Numbered from the stretch's first letter, positions 43,531 to 52,793 are shown. The stretch: DNA of 64,000 nt from CAYMND01 sp964465065 (GCA_964465065.1 CAYXHZ010000009.1:1-64000); one strand, 5' to 3'. Numbers and translations are program-made. The notes: generated by a model from the sequence alone, not told the origin.

Positions 43531-44595
43531 TCATTCGCCCCTGCGTCGACGCAATTCTTCCCGCAGACGCGGGATATCGGCGGCCAGCATCTGCCCCAGC
43601 CGTTCGGCTCCGAAAACGGACAGGTGCGAAATGCGCTCGCCCCAGCGACCGTCGGCGAACAGGGCCGGGTTGTCCAGTTCGAAACGCCGCGGGTCGTTGT
43701 AATCGAGCACGAACAGGTTCATGAAACGCTTTTCCAGGCTGTCCAGTTCGGCCAGCTGTTTTTCGTGCTCGCAATTGGTCTCGTAGACGGCGATGTACTC
43801 CGGCAGGACCAGCAGGATGACCAGCACCCTGTCGCGACGCAGTTCCTCGAGCAGTTTAAGGAAATATTCGCCCTCCGCTCCGGGCAGATGGTCGTAGGCG
43901 GCCTTCTGCCAGCTCGCCGGTCGCAACTGGCTGTCGCGCGGCACCGTACCGTACAGGCCTTTGTAGCGCGATACCCCCCCGGGAGTCAGCTCGCGTTTCT
44001 CGATCAGCGGAAAGCGGAAAGAACAGTAGTCCAGCAGGTCGATCCAGAAGGCGTCGATATCCTTCTTGGCCCGGTAGACATAAGAAAGGCGGCTCCACAC
44101 CGGCGAGGCCGGATTATTCATGGCGGCGATCCTCCAGGTTTTCCTTTCTTTCTGCCCGCCCAGCAGTCCCTGCAGCTGCTGTTCGTTGGATTCTTTGCCG
44201 AAGGTGAAGTAATCCAGGCCGTAGATGTAGAGCGCCGGCACGCCGTTCTGCTCTCGGAAACGCCGGTAGGCATGGTAATGATAGCGCGGGTAACGCCCCG
44301 GACTGGCCGTGTTGAGGGCCTTGATTCCCAGATGGTCGTACAGGTACAGGGGCATGACCGCTTCCTTGGCCCGCGAGCTTCCGGCGATCAGGGTACTGTA
44401 AAATCCCGGCCGCACGAATTCGGTCCGGCCCAGACCGTCCACGCCCACTTCCGAGCGGCCGTAGAAGCCGTCGGCCAGGGCGGCCAAGATCAGGTACAGG
44501 GCGCGGTCGAGCAGAAACAGGCAAATCAGCAGCGCAGCGATCAGGGCCGGGATGCGCAGCCAGGGTCTCTTAAAAACTGAAGTATATGAATTCAT
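43531..44595 (-). CDS. Membrane-anchored SGNH-like partner of the MBOAT acyltransferase
   Basis: Protein of 354 residues with one N-terminal membrane anchor (about residues 14-40, IPALIAALLICLFLLDRALY). STLIAGSSRAKEAVMPLYLY resembles the first block of SGNH/DltD- or AlgJ-like proteins, with the serine of GSS as candidate nucleophile; the D-x2-H end block could be in GERISHLSVFGAERL. Its start overlaps the MBOAT gene by 26 bp. Such pairs transfer acyl groups to extracytoplasmic polysaccharides or teichoic acids. The acceptor is unknown. Confidence 0.75.
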   Translation of the reverse strand: MNSYTSVFKRPWLRIPALIAALLICLFLLDRALYLILAALADGFYGRSEVGVDGLGRTEFVRPGFYSTLIAGSSRAKEAVMPLYLYDHLGIKALNTASPGRYPRYHYHAYRRFREQNGVPALYIYGLDYFTFGKESNEQQLQGLLGGQKERKTWRIAAMNNPASPVWSRLSYVYRAKKDIDAFWIDLLDYCSFRFPLIEKRELTPGGVSRYKGLYGTVPRDSQLRPASWQKAAYDHLPGAEGEYFLKLLEELRRDRVLVILLVLPEYIAVYETNCEHEKQLAELDSLEKRFMNLFVLDYNDPRRFELDNPALFADGRWGERISHLSVFGAERLGQMLAADIPRLREELRRRRGE

Positions 44596-46006
44596 TGTGT
44601 TGATCCACGGAGAAAACCAGCGTGATCATGAACAGCAGTCCCAGCCTGACAATGAGCCGCAACGGTCCCTTGCCGGCAAAAGAGGCGGCCGCCTGTTCAT
44701 CGTCCAGCCAGGGGGACAGCAAGAGGAAGGCCAGCAGGAACAGGGCGGTGAAAGCCAGATGGTACAGGCCGCTGCCGCTGAGTTCCAGGCTGATGTTGCC
44801 CAGCACCTTCAGGGCCTGCCCGAACCCCGGAGCCTTGAAAAACACCCAGGCCAGGGCCACCAGGTGAAAAGTGAGCAATCGGGCCAGCAAGGGACGGAAA
44901 CGCTGCCAGCGGTGCAGCGAGCCCTGTTTCCACAGACGTCTGCGCCACTTTTTGCTGATATGCCCGCAGGCCAGATACACACCGTGCAGACCGCCCCAGC
45001 CGATCATCGTCCAGGAGGCCGCATGCCACAACCCGCCCAGCAGCATGGTGGCGATGATGCCGCCCACGTAGGCGCTGTGCGGATTGCGCCAGCGGCTGTC
45101 CCCCTGACGGGGCAGAATGGCGTAGGAGATCGGCAAAAACAGATAATCCCGCAACCAGGTGGACAGGGTCATGTGCCAGCGGGTCCAGAACTCGCTCAGG
45201 CTGGTACTGCCGTAGGGCCGGGCGAAGTTTTCCAGCGAGCGGATGCCGAACAGCCGGCACAGCCCGATGGCCATGTCCGAGTAACCGGAAAAATCGCAGT
45301 AAATCTGCACGGCATAGAAATAGACGGCCAGAAGCACGTTCAGGCCGTGGTACTGGACCGGATTGTCGAAGACCGGGTTGACGAACAGAGCCAGACGGTC
45401 GGCGACCACCACCTTCTTGAACAGCCCCCAGACGATCCGGGTCAGGCCGTTTTTCAGGTCCTCGGCTGCGGCCGGTTTGGCCGCCCGGAGCTGGGGAACG
45501 AGGCTCCTGACCCGATCGATGGGCCCGGACAGCACCTGGGCAAACAAGCCGGCATACAACAGCACCTGGGGCAGCGAATACCGTTCGGGCCGGTCGGCAC
45601 GCAGCTGGTCCAGGCTCAGGCTGATCAGTTTGAAGAGAAAAAAGGAAATTCCGATCGGCGCCGCCCAGTTCGGCAGGGGCAGAACGCTGCCGGTCAGGCT
45701 GTTGCAGGTTTCGACCAGCAAGCGGCTGTATTTGAAAACAGCCAGGATCAGCAGGGGCAAAACGACCCCCAACAGACGCAGCGGCCAGCGGCGCGTCGGC
45801 TGCGACCGATGGTTCAGGCAGCGTGAACCCAGCCAGACCAGACTCGAAGCGCCGACCAGCACCGCCAGGGCCGGCAGACCCTGGCTGCCGTAGAAAAGCA
45901 GCGAGGCCGTCAACAGGGCCCAGGGGCGCAGTCTGGCCGGCAACAACTGGAAAACGGTCCAAGAGATCAGCAGAAACAGCATGAACGAAGAGGAAAGCAG
46001 ACTCAT
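44570..46006 (-). CDS. MBOAT family membrane-bound O-acyltransferase (AlgI/DltB-like)
   Basis: Protein of 478 residues with about ten membrane segments. DFSGYSDMAIGLCRLFGI, FWTRWHMTLSTWLRDYLF and GGLWHAASWTMIGWGGLHG are the family signatures; the last contains the catalytic histidine. It transfers acyl groups across the membrane to an envelope polymer, with the SGNH-like protein as partner. No alginate or D-alanyl carrier genes are nearby. The promoter's -10 lies only 7 nt from the ATG and there is no ribosome-binding site, so translation is probably leaderless. Confidence 0.93.
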   Translation of the reverse strand: MSLLSSSFMLFLLISWTVFQLLPARLRPWALLTASLLFYGSQGLPALAVLVGASSLVWLGSRCLNHRSQPTRRWPLRLLGVVLPLLILAVFKYSRLLVETCNSLTGSVLPLPNWAAPIGISFFLFKLISLSLDQLRADRPERYSLPQVLLYAGLFAQVLSGPIDRVRSLVPQLRAAKPAAAEDLKNGLTRIVWGLFKKVVVADRLALFVNPVFDNPVQYHGLNVLLAVYFYAVQIYCDFSGYSDMAIGLCRLFGIRSLENFARPYGSTSLSEFWTRWHMTLSTWLRDYLFLPISYAILPRQGDSRWRNPHSAYVGGIIATMLLGGLWHAASWTMIGWGGLHGVYLACGHISKKWRRRLWKQGSLHRWQRFRPLLARLLTFHLVALAWVFFKAPGFGQALKVLGNISLELSGSGLYHLAFTALFLLAFLLLSPWLDDEQAAASFAGKGPLRLIVRLGLLFMITLVFSVDQHNEFIYFSF

Positions 46007-46013
46007 GCCCCGG

Positions 46014-46043
46014 ATTATACCGGCAAAACGGGCGCCACTTCAA
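46014..46043 (-). promoter_or_regulatory. Promoter of the MBOAT operon, leaderless geometry
   Basis: TTGAAG (46043-46038) and TATAAT (46019-46014) on the minus strand are 18 bp apart. Only 7 nt separate the -10 from the ATG at 46006. Confidence 0.6.
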
Positions 46044-46092
46044 CTCCGGCCGCAACCATGGCCCGACCGGGGAAAATATGGTATGCTGACGC

Positions 46093-46944
46093 ATGGACAC
46101 TCAACACAGCGATCTTCACCTGCACACCACGGTTTCCGACGGGACCTGCACGGCCGTCGACATGCTCCGGGCCGCCCGGCAAGCCGGACTGAAACGGATT
46201 TCCATCACCGATCACGACGCCGTCGGCGCCTACCGTCATTTCCACCCCGACCTGTTCGCCCTGGCCGCCGGCATGGGCCTGGAGCTGATCGGCGGCATCG
46301 AGCTGGACACGGACTACCGGGGCCTGGAGGTCCACCTGCTGGGTTACGGTATCGATATGAACGCCCCGGACCTGAACCGGCACCTGACTCATACCCAGAG
46401 CAAACGCCGTCAGCGGGTCGGTCTGCAGATCGAGGCCATCAACGACCATTTCGGCCGTACCGTCATCGACCCGCAGAAGGTCATCCTGCCGGAAAGGGAC
46501 ACCCTGATGAAGCCCCACCTGGTGCACGGCCTGCTGCAGACCGGCCTGTGGGACGCCGACTATCGGGCGGCCCAGAAATGGCTCGGCGAAAACATCCAAG
46601 TCGAGGTGACCGTCCCCAAACTGCCCATCGGCCAGGCCATCGAGCTCGTTCACCGGGCCGGCGGTCGGGCGGTCCTGGCCCACCCCGGCTTTCTGGCGGT
46701 CGAGCACGGTCTCAAACTGGACCTTACCCTGGCCGAACTGACCGGACTGGGGCTCGACGGAGTGGAGGTGGAATACGCCTATGCAGGCTCCTCGAAATTA
46801 TTCCCGGACAGCCGCTCCGAAGCCGCCGTCATCGCCGAAATCCGCGATCTGGCGAAACGCTTCTCCTTATTCGGCACCCGCGGCTCGGACGCCCACGACA
46901 CGCAAAAACTACTGGAATTCGCTCTGCGGCAGTTTGGTGAATGA
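46093..46944 (+). CDS. PHP domain phosphoesterase (TrpH/YciV-like)
   Basis: Protein of 283 residues. SDLHLHTTVSDGTCTAVDML (residues 6-25) and SITDHDAVGAYR hold the first metal-binding histidines and aspartate; AVLAHPGFLAV and GTRGSDAHD complete the set. Relatives act as 5'-3' exoribonuclease RNase AM or 3',5'-nucleotide phosphatases. There is no ribosome-binding site; TATGCT (46082-46087) ends 5 nt before the ATG, so a leaderless start is possible. Confidence 0.88.
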   Translation: MDTQHSDLHLHTTVSDGTCTAVDMLRAARQAGLKRISITDHDAVGAYRHFHPDLFALAAGMGLELIGGIELDTDYRGLEVHLLGYGIDMNAPDLNRHLTHTQSKRRQRVGLQIEAINDHFGRTVIDPQKVILPERDTLMKPHLVHGLLQTGLWDADYRAAQKWLGENIQVEVTVPKLPIGQAIELVHRAGGRAVLAHPGFLAVEHGLKLDLTLAELTGLGLDGVEVEYAYAGSSKLFPDSRSEAAVIAEIRDLAKRFSLFGTRGSDAHDTQKLLEFALRQFGE

Positions 46945-46957
46945 GCGCCGGTTTACG

Positions 46958-46986
46958 TTGACAAATTGATCGGCACGCCCCATAAT
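46958..46986 (+). promoter_or_regulatory. Promoter of the YgiQ-like gene
   Basis: TTGACA (46958-46963) and CATAAT (46981-46986) are 17 bp apart. The predicted transcription start near 46994 excludes the ATG at 46985, which lies inside the -10 element, and leaves only about 6 nt before the ATG at 47000. Confidence 0.65.
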
Positions 46987-46999
46987 GGGCCATAACATT

Positions 47000-48832
47000 A
47001 TGAATCCGATCACTGAAACGTTCCCTCTACCCATGTCCCGTCAGGAGATGCGTAGTCGCGGCTGGAATCAATGCGACATCATCCTGGTCAGCGGCGACGC
47101 CTACGTCGATCACCCGGCTTTCGGCATCGCCCTGATCGGACGCTGGCTGGAAAAGCACGGCTACCGGGTCGGCGTCATCGCCCAGCCCGATTGGCGCGAC
47201 AAAAGCGATTTCATGCTGCTGGGGCGCCCCAAACTCTTCTTCGGAGTCAGCGCCGGCAACGTCGATTCCATGGTGGCCAATTACAGCTCCCTCAAGCAGC
47301 GCCGCCGTCAGGACGATTATTCACCCGGACGGAACGCCGGGCGGCGTCCGGACCGGGCCGTGAACGTCTACGCCAACCGCATCCGCGAAGCCTACGGAGA
47401 CGAGGCGGTTATCGTCCTGGGCGGCATCGAGGCCAGTTTGCGCCGCCTGGCCCATTACGACTACTGGGACGACGCCGTGCGCCGTTCGATCCTGCTGGAC
47501 GCCCGGGCCCAGATTCTGGTCTACGGCATGGGGGAAAACGCCGTGCTGGAAATCGCCAGGCGTCTGCAAAGCGGTCTCGAGGTCGATCAGCTCGACGGCA
47601 TCCCGGGAACGGCGCTGATCCGCCAGTGTCCGCCCAGCGGACCCCAGGTCCGCGTCCTGCCGTCCTGCGAACAGGTCAGCCGGGACAAGCAGGCCTTCAA
47701 CGAGGCCTTCCGGATCAGCCGCGCCCAAATGGAGCCGGCGGCCGCTCTGACTCTGGTCCAGGCCCATCAGGACCGCTGGCTGGTGGTCGCTCCGCCCCCG
47801 CCGCCGCTGAATCAAGCCGAGCTCGACGCCGTCTACGAACTGCCCTTCAGCCGAAACTGGCACCCCGTTTACGATCAGCAGGGCGGAGTTCCGGCCCTGG
47901 AGACGGTGCGATTTTCGGTCACTTCGCACCGCGGCTGCTGCGGGGAATGTTCGTTCTGCGCCCTGTTCTTCCACCAGGGCCGCATCGTCCAGTCCCGCTC
48001 GCCGGCTTCGATCCTGAGCGAGATCCGCCGTATGGCCGCCCGAACGGATTTCCACGGCACCATCAGCGACATCGGCGGCCCTTCCGCCAACCTGTACGGC
48101 GCCGTCTGTGAAAAGTGGAAAAGCGGTCACTTCTGCTCGAACCGCTCCTGCCTGGTTCCCAGCCCCTGCCCGCGGCTCAAGCTCGATTACGCCGCCCTGG
48201 TCCGGTTGTACCGGGCCGCCATGGCCGTCGGCGCAGTCCGGCATGTCTTCGTCGGCAGCGGGCTGCGCTACGATCTGCTCCTGCAGAAAGGCAGCGACGA
48301 GTATCTGACCCAGCTCTGCCGCCACCAGATCAGCGGCATCCTCAAGGTCGCCCCGGAACACAGCGATCCCGAAGTGCTGGACCTGATGAACAAACCCCGT
48401 TTCGAGCGCTACCAGTCTTTCGTCGAACGCTTCCATGCCGCCGTGACCGCCGCCGGCAAGAAGACCCATATCGTCAATTACCTGATCACCGATCACCCCG
48501 GCACCACCCTTCTGGCCAGTTACCGGCTGGCCGGTTACCTCAAAAGCCGGCGCATCCGCCCCGAACAGGTCCAGGATTTTCTGCCGAGCCCGATGACCCG
48601 GTCGACGGCCATGTACTACACCGGTGTCGACCCGGTCGGCAACAGAAAAGTCTATCGCGCCGCCAATCCGCGCGAACGACGCATGCATCGCGCCCTGATC
48701 CAGCCCGATCTTCCGGCCAACCGCCAGTTGGCCGACGAGGCCCTGCGCCGAATCCATTGCGAATTCCCCGAAATCGACCGTCGGCCCCGTACCGTCAGCC
48801 GAGCCGGTCAAAAAAAACGGACCGGAAAGTGA
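47000..48832 (+). CDS. YgiQ family radical SAM protein (UPF0313)
   Basis: Protein of 610 residues. The N-terminal part matches YgiQ (CDIILVSGDAYVDHPAFGIA), and the radical-SAM cluster motif is CGECSFC (CxxxCxxC) in SHRGCCGECSFCALFFHQGR. A later segment has GILKVAPEHSDPEVLDLMNK. The function of the family is unknown. I prefer the ATG at 47000 because the upstream one lies in the promoter's -10 hexamer. It is 4 bp upstream of the rRNA methyltransferase gene, suggesting co-expression. Confidence 0.92.
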   Translation: MNPITETFPLPMSRQEMRSRGWNQCDIILVSGDAYVDHPAFGIALIGRWLEKHGYRVGVIAQPDWRDKSDFMLLGRPKLFFGVSAGNVDSMVANYSSLKQRRRQDDYSPGRNAGRRPDRAVNVYANRIREAYGDEAVIVLGGIEASLRRLAHYDYWDDAVRRSILLDARAQILVYGMGENAVLEIARRLQSGLEVDQLDGIPGTALIRQCPPSGPQVRVLPSCEQVSRDKQAFNEAFRISRAQMEPAAALTLVQAHQDRWLVVAPPPPPLNQAELDAVYELPFSRNWHPVYDQQGGVPALETVRFSVTSHRGCCGECSFCALFFHQGRIVQSRSPASILSEIRRMAARTDFHGTISDIGGPSANLYGAVCEKWKSGHFCSNRSCLVPSPCPRLKLDYAALVRLYRAAMAVGAVRHVFVGSGLRYDLLLQKGSDEYLTQLCRHQISGILKVAPEHSDPEVLDLMNKPRFERYQSFVERFHAAVTAAGKKTHIVNYLITDHPGTTLLASYRLAGYLKSRRIRPEQVQDFLPSPMTRSTAMYYTGVDPVGNRKVYRAANPRERRMHRALIQPDLPANRQLADEALRRIHCEFPEIDRRPRTVSRAGQKKRTGK

Positions 48833-48836
48833 AATC

Positions 48837-50258
48837 ATGAACAAAGCTCCCCGTAGCGACCCTGCTGCCAACCCGACTCATCACCCTCTGTACGACACGC
48901 TCCATCAGCTCTGGCGGCAATTCCTGTCCGAACCGCAATGGGTTCCGCTCGACCGCTGGCTGGCCGTCCGTTTGCGCGCCCTGCCCAAACTGAACCAACG
49001 CCAGAAACTCTGGCTTGGCCGCCAGCTCCAGGATGCCTGCCGCCTCGCCCTGTGCGTGGTGTACTGCGAACGGCTCCTCGACCACTGCGCGCATGACCGG
49101 AATCGGAACCTGGAAACCGCCCTGCCCGAACTGGCCGCTCGACTCGCGCAGGAGATGAACGATCCGGCGGCGGTCAAATCCGCCCTGAGCGGCATGCGGG
49201 CCGAGGATTTCTTCTTCTGGCTCCGCTTGCGCCGCTCCGGCATCGGCCTGGGCGATCCGGGCGCCGATCCCATGCCCACACCGCGACACCGTTCCATCCG
49301 GGCGCGTCGCATCTGGCCGGAGATATCCCGCCACTGCACCGCTTGCCGCGACCCGCTGGTACGGCTTTTATGGCATGGACTGCCGCCGGGGATCGCACCG
49401 GCCCTGGCGGAACGGGTCCGGCGCAGCGGCTGGCAGACGGAAGAGCTGGACCTCTTTTTGACCCGTCACCTGCAGCCCGCCCCGACCTGGCTGCGCATCA
49501 ACCGCCTCGAACAGATGCCCCAACTCCGCCAGGAATTACTGGCCAGAGGCCTCACCATCCACAGCGAACGGGAACAGGCCTTGCAGGTTTCCGGAAGCAC
49601 CGGCCTGTTCGAATTGGCCGCCTACCAGAACGGCTTGTTCGAGATGCAGGATCTGGCCAGTCAGGAGATCGGCCGGGCGGTGGACATCCACCCCGGTTTC
49701 TTCGTCTGGGACGCCTGCGCCGGATTCGGCGGCAAAAGTCTGCAGATGGCCGTTCTGCTGCAGAACAAGGGCGCCCTGTACGCCAGCGATATCCATCAGA
49801 AAAAACTGGACGCGCTGCGCCTGCGGGCCCGTCGTGCCGACCTGGGCAATTCCCTGCGCACCCTGCCCTGGCCGGGCTACGAACTGCCCGATTTCGGCCG
49901 CGAGGTGGCGCTGCGTAACGGCTTCGACCGGATTCTGGTCGACGCCCCCTGCAGCGGCAGCGGCACCCTGCGCCGCAACCCCGACGGTCGACTCGATTTC
50001 GATCCGGAGCGGATCACCCGCCTGACCCGATTGCAGCTGCAGCTGCTGTCGGTCGCTGCCGGCGCCCTGCGGCCCGGCGGCTTGCTGATCTACGCCACCT
50101 GCAGCCTGCTCTGCCAGGAGAACGAAGACCTGGTCGCCTCGTTTCTGGAGCAGGACTCCCGCTTCCGCCTGCGCTCCCAGCAGCTGTTCGGCAACCCCTG
50201 GCAAGACAGCGACACCACATTCGTCGCCGTGATGGCCCGTCAGGAACCAGGATCCTGA
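48837..50258 (+). CDS. RsmB/NOP family RNA m5C methyltransferase
   Basis: Protein of 473 residues. A helical NusB-like N-terminus (about 1-150) is followed by the SAM domain: FVWDACAGFGGKSLQMAVLL, catalytic motif IV VDAPCSGSGTLRRNPDGRLD, and motif VI LIYATCSLLCQENED with the second conserved cysteine. The pattern is that of 16S rRNA cytosine-C5 methyltransferases such as RsmB; the exact target cytosine cannot be read from the sequence. Confidence 0.9.
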   Translation: MNKAPRSDPAANPTHHPLYDTLHQLWRQFLSEPQWVPLDRWLAVRLRALPKLNQRQKLWLGRQLQDACRLALCVVYCERLLDHCAHDRNRNLETALPELAARLAQEMNDPAAVKSALSGMRAEDFFFWLRLRRSGIGLGDPGADPMPTPRHRSIRARRIWPEISRHCTACRDPLVRLLWHGLPPGIAPALAERVRRSGWQTEELDLFLTRHLQPAPTWLRINRLEQMPQLRQELLARGLTIHSEREQALQVSGSTGLFELAAYQNGLFEMQDLASQEIGRAVDIHPGFFVWDACAGFGGKSLQMAVLLQNKGALYASDIHQKKLDALRLRARRADLGNSLRTLPWPGYELPDFGREVALRNGFDRILVDAPCSGSGTLRRNPDGRLDFDPERITRLTRLQLQLLSVAAGALRPGGLLIYATCSLLCQENEDLVASFLEQDSRFRLRSQQLFGNPWQDSDTTFVAVMARQEPGS

Positions 50259-50289
50259 ATCGCTGCCCCGGATCGGTCCAGGTCGTCCC

Positions 50290-51231
50290 CTACCAGCGCA
50301 GGGTGGCCGCGGCCCAGCTCAAGCCACCGCCAAACGCGATCAGGAAAATCCGTTCGCCCTTGACGAAGCGGTCCTCATGCCAGGCCTTGTCCAGAGTCAG
50401 GCCGATGGAGGCCGAGGAAGTGTTGCCGTACTTCTCGACGGTGGTGACGAAACGGTCCAGCGGAATTTTCCGGCTTTCGGCCACCGACTGGATCATGCGC
50501 AGGTTGGCCTGGTGAAAGACGACATGGAAGGGCTCGCCTTCCTGTATGCCCGATACCTGCATCAGCCGATCGAGCATCCTGTTCATGATCGTCACCGCGA
50601 AACGGAATACCCGGCGCCCGTCCTGATCGAAATAGTGCTTGCCGTCCTGAGCGGCCAGGTTGACCAATTCACTGCCCGAGGCGTCGATGCCGATTTCGAC
50701 GTGTTCCAGTTCCGGCCCGTCGCCCTCGGTGGAGATGAGCAGGCTGGCAGCGCCGTCGCCGAAAAGGATGCAGGAGTTGCGGTCGCTGTAATCGGTGTAC
50801 TGGGTCATCTTCTCGCTGGCGGTGACCAAGACGTTTCGGTAACTGTCCCCACCGGTCTCGATCAGGCCGCGGGCGATGGCCAGGCCGGTCAGGAAACCGG
50901 AACAGGCGGCGTTGACATCGAAACCGGCCTTGATATCCAGGTTCAGGGTGTTGGCGACGATACTGGCCTGATACGGGCAAAGCCGCCCGGGAGTGCAGGT
51001 CGACGAGATGATCAGATCGGGCTTGTCGGCCCGACCGTCCAGACAGCGCCGCGTCGCCGCCACCGCCATGTGATGGGTGAATTCGTCCTGGCGGGCCTGG
51101 CGGCGTTCGGAGATCCCGGTGCGTTCCAGTATCCAGCTGTCGCTGGTATCGACCATGCGCTCGAAATCGGCATTGGTCAGGACGCGTTCCGGCACATAGG
51201 CGCCGATCGATTTCAAAAAAATGCGTTTCAT
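50290..51231 (-). CDS. fabH: Beta-ketoacyl-ACP synthase III FabH
   Basis: Protein of 313 residues with the complete catalytic triad: C110 in NAACSGFLTG, histidine in VVFHQANLRM, asparagine in KYGNTSSASIG. It condenses acyl-CoA with malonyl-ACP to start fatty acid synthesis. Its ATG overlaps the stop of fapR as ATGA, so the regulator of fatty acid synthesis and the initiating enzyme are translationally coupled. The end is convergent with the rRNA methyltransferase gene, 31 bp away. Confidence 0.95.
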   Translation of the reverse strand: MKRIFLKSIGAYVPERVLTNADFERMVDTSDSWILERTGISERRQARQDEFTHHMAVAATRRCLDGRADKPDLIISSTCTPGRLCPYQASIVANTLNLDIKAGFDVNAACSGFLTGLAIARGLIETGGDSYRNVLVTASEKMTQYTDYSDRNSCILFGDGAASLLISTEGDGPELEHVEIGIDASGSELVNLAAQDGKHYFDQDGRRVFRFAVTIMNRMLDRLMQVSGIQEGEPFHVVFHQANLRMIQSVAESRKIPLDRFVTTVEKYGNTSSASIGLTLDKAWHEDRFVKGERIFLIAFGGGLSWAAATLRW

Positions 51232-51857
51232 TTATCTTTTTCCTCCTGACCGCGCCTTTTCCGCTCGCGGAAATACGCCGCCAATTTCTGATTCAGTTTG
51301 TAGGTATAAAAAGTGCCGCTGAACACGACCCGCTCCCGGGTTTTCAGGATGACATCCACCTGTTGCCGGCGTCGTCCCGACTTGACCAGGCGGGCTTTGG
51401 CCGTTACCCGTTCACCGGCGATCAGCGGATACAGGTAGCGGACGCTGGCCTCTCCGGTCAGCGACACGTCGGCGTCGATGATGGCGTTGGCCAGCGAATT
51501 GGCCTGGGCGAACAGGATGTGTCCACGGACGATACCGGAATTGTTGAGGGCCATATCCGGAGTCGTTTCCATGATCGAGATACCGCTGCGGCCGATCTCC
51601 ATGTCGATGACCTCTCCGACAATCTCCTGTTCGGACAGAGTTCGCACTGCGGTGACCAGGCCGTCGACAAAGCCGCCGCCACGGCGGCGCACCTCGGGTA
51701 TCCCGGCCTTGCGACGATCGGCACGCACGGTATGGATGCTGACTTCGAGGCGCAGGGCCAGCTGCTCGTCGGACAGCAGCGGATTTTTGCGCAATTCTTC
51801 CAACAAGCGCGTCATCCGGTCTTTGCGATTTTTTTGCAATTTGTCTTTTTCGTCCAT
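51228..51857 (-). CDS. fapR: FapR-type malonyl-CoA-responsive lipid regulator
   Basis: Protein of 209 residues. An N-terminal DeoR-like helix-turn-helix (LLSDEQLALRLEVSIHTVRA, residues 27-46) is joined to a hot-dog ligand domain (RGHILFAQANSLANAIIDAD, LTGEASVRYLYPLIAGERVT). FapR represses fatty acid and phospholipid genes and is released by malonyl-CoA. Its coupling to fabH supports the assignment. I see no clear copy of the known FapR operator in the promoter. FapR is best known from Firmicutes; its presence beside envelope genes of a diderm is noteworthy. Confidence 0.9.
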   Translation of the reverse strand: MDEKDKLQKNRKDRMTRLLEELRKNPLLSDEQLALRLEVSIHTVRADRRKAGIPEVRRRGGGFVDGLVTAVRTLSEQEIVGEVIDMEIGRSGISIMETTPDMALNNSGIVRGHILFAQANSLANAIIDADVSLTGEASVRYLYPLIAGERVTAKARLVKSGRRRQQVDVILKTRERVVFSGTFYTYKLNQKLAAYFRERKRRGQEEKDK

Positions 51858-51878
51858 ATCAACTACTCGTATGATTTA

Positions 51879-51907
51879 CTTATATTACCAACTGACAAAC
51901 AAGTCAA
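51879..51907 (-). promoter_or_regulatory. Promoter of the fapR-fabH operon
   Basis: TTGACT (51907-51902) and TATAAG (51884-51879) on the minus strand are 17 bp apart, about 22 bp before the fapR start. The 51858-52184 stretch also contains the divergent promoter at 51989-52016 and no gene. Confidence 0.6.
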
Positions 51908-51988
51908 GGCCCGTACTTCGACAATCGCTACCGTTACCGGTCAGGTCTCGCTTCAACTCCGCTGGCAACAGATTTTCTTCATTTCCTC

Positions 51989-52016
51989 TTGAAAGATTTG
52001 TTTAAGGTGCTATAAT
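51989..52016 (+). promoter_or_regulatory. Promoter of the envelope operon starting at 52185
   Basis: TTGAAA (51989-51994) and TATAAT (52011-52016) are separated by 16 bp. The predicted leader is about 160 nt, AT-rich, and ends with a strong AAAGGAGG site before the lipoprotein ATG. Confidence 0.6.
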
Positions 52017-52184
52017 ATCGCTTGGTTGTCAAAAAACATGAACAGCCAGTTGCGGTGAATATCCATGAACGGATCAATGGCCCATTTCTGTTGCTCCTAG
52101 CATCAAAAAACCCAACCCCATATATGAGACACAAATATGTGTATATATTTACGATTTTATCATGTAGCCAAAAGGAGGTTTAAC

Positions 52185-52793
52185 ATGAAAAGATTGACCG
52201 GATTGTTAATGATCAGCCTGGTAACCATGCTGTTGTTCGTCGGCTGCGCTTCCGAGCCCACCCAGGAAATCAACGATGCCAAGACCGCTATCGAAGCCGC
52301 CGTCACCGATGGCGCCAGCACCTACTGCGCCGAAGATCTCGGCAAGCTCAACGAGCGGATGACCGCCGCCCTGGACCTGGCCAAAGCCAACACGGGCAAG
52401 CTGTTCAAATCCAACCAGGAAGCCAAGGATCTGCTGATCGCCATCAAGGCCGATGCCGAGACCCTCAAGGCCGCCGTTCCCGCCAAGAAAGAAGAAGCCA
52501 AGAACGCCGCCATCGCCGCCCTGACCGAAGTCAAGACCCTGGTCGACGAGACCAAAGTCCTGGTCGAGAACGCCCCCACCGGTAAAGATTCCCAGGCCGA
52601 GATCGAAGCCTTCAAGGCCGATCTGGTTGGTGTGGATGAAGCCATCGCCGCCGCCCAGGCTCAGATCGATGCCGAGAATTTCTTCGGCGCCAGCGACGCC
52701 TGCCCGGCCGTCAAAGAGAAAGTGACCGCCATCTCCGAGCAGGTCAAGGCCGCGATCGAGAAGATCGAAGCCAAGAAAGGCAAGAAGAAATAA
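52185..52793 (+). CDS. Helical lipoprotein of unknown function
   Basis: Protein of 202 residues. Signal peptide with lipobox LLFVGC (acylated C21), then an almost entirely alpha-helical, Ala/Lys/Glu-rich protein (AETLKAAVPAKKEEAKNAAI) likely to form coiled-coil bundles in the periplasm, with only two further cysteines (in STYCAED and SDACPAV). AAAGGAGG lies 8 nt before the ATG at 52185. It heads a string of envelope genes with two L,D-transpeptidases, which suggests a role at the cell wall; its shape recalls peptidoglycan-spanning lipoproteins (inference). Confidence 0.85.
   Translation: MKRLTGLLMISLVTMLLFVGCASEPTQEINDAKTAIEAAVTDGASTYCAEDLGKLNERMTAALDLAKANTGKLFKSNQEAKDLLIAIKADAETLKAAVPAKKEEAKNAAIAALTEVKTLVDETKVLVENAPTGKDSQAEIEAFKADLVGVDEAIAAAQAQIDAENFFGASDACPAVKEKVTAISEQVKAAIEKIEAKKGKKK

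Noticed and set aside
46985..48832. Upstream ATG at 46985 as start of the YgiQ-like gene
   Set aside because: It lies within the CATAAT -10 hexamer of a good promoter, so it would not be transcribed; ATG 47000 also fits the family.
51858..51907. FapR operator in the fapR promoter
   Set aside because: The sequence has scattered GTA/TAC elements but no convincing palindrome like the known operator.
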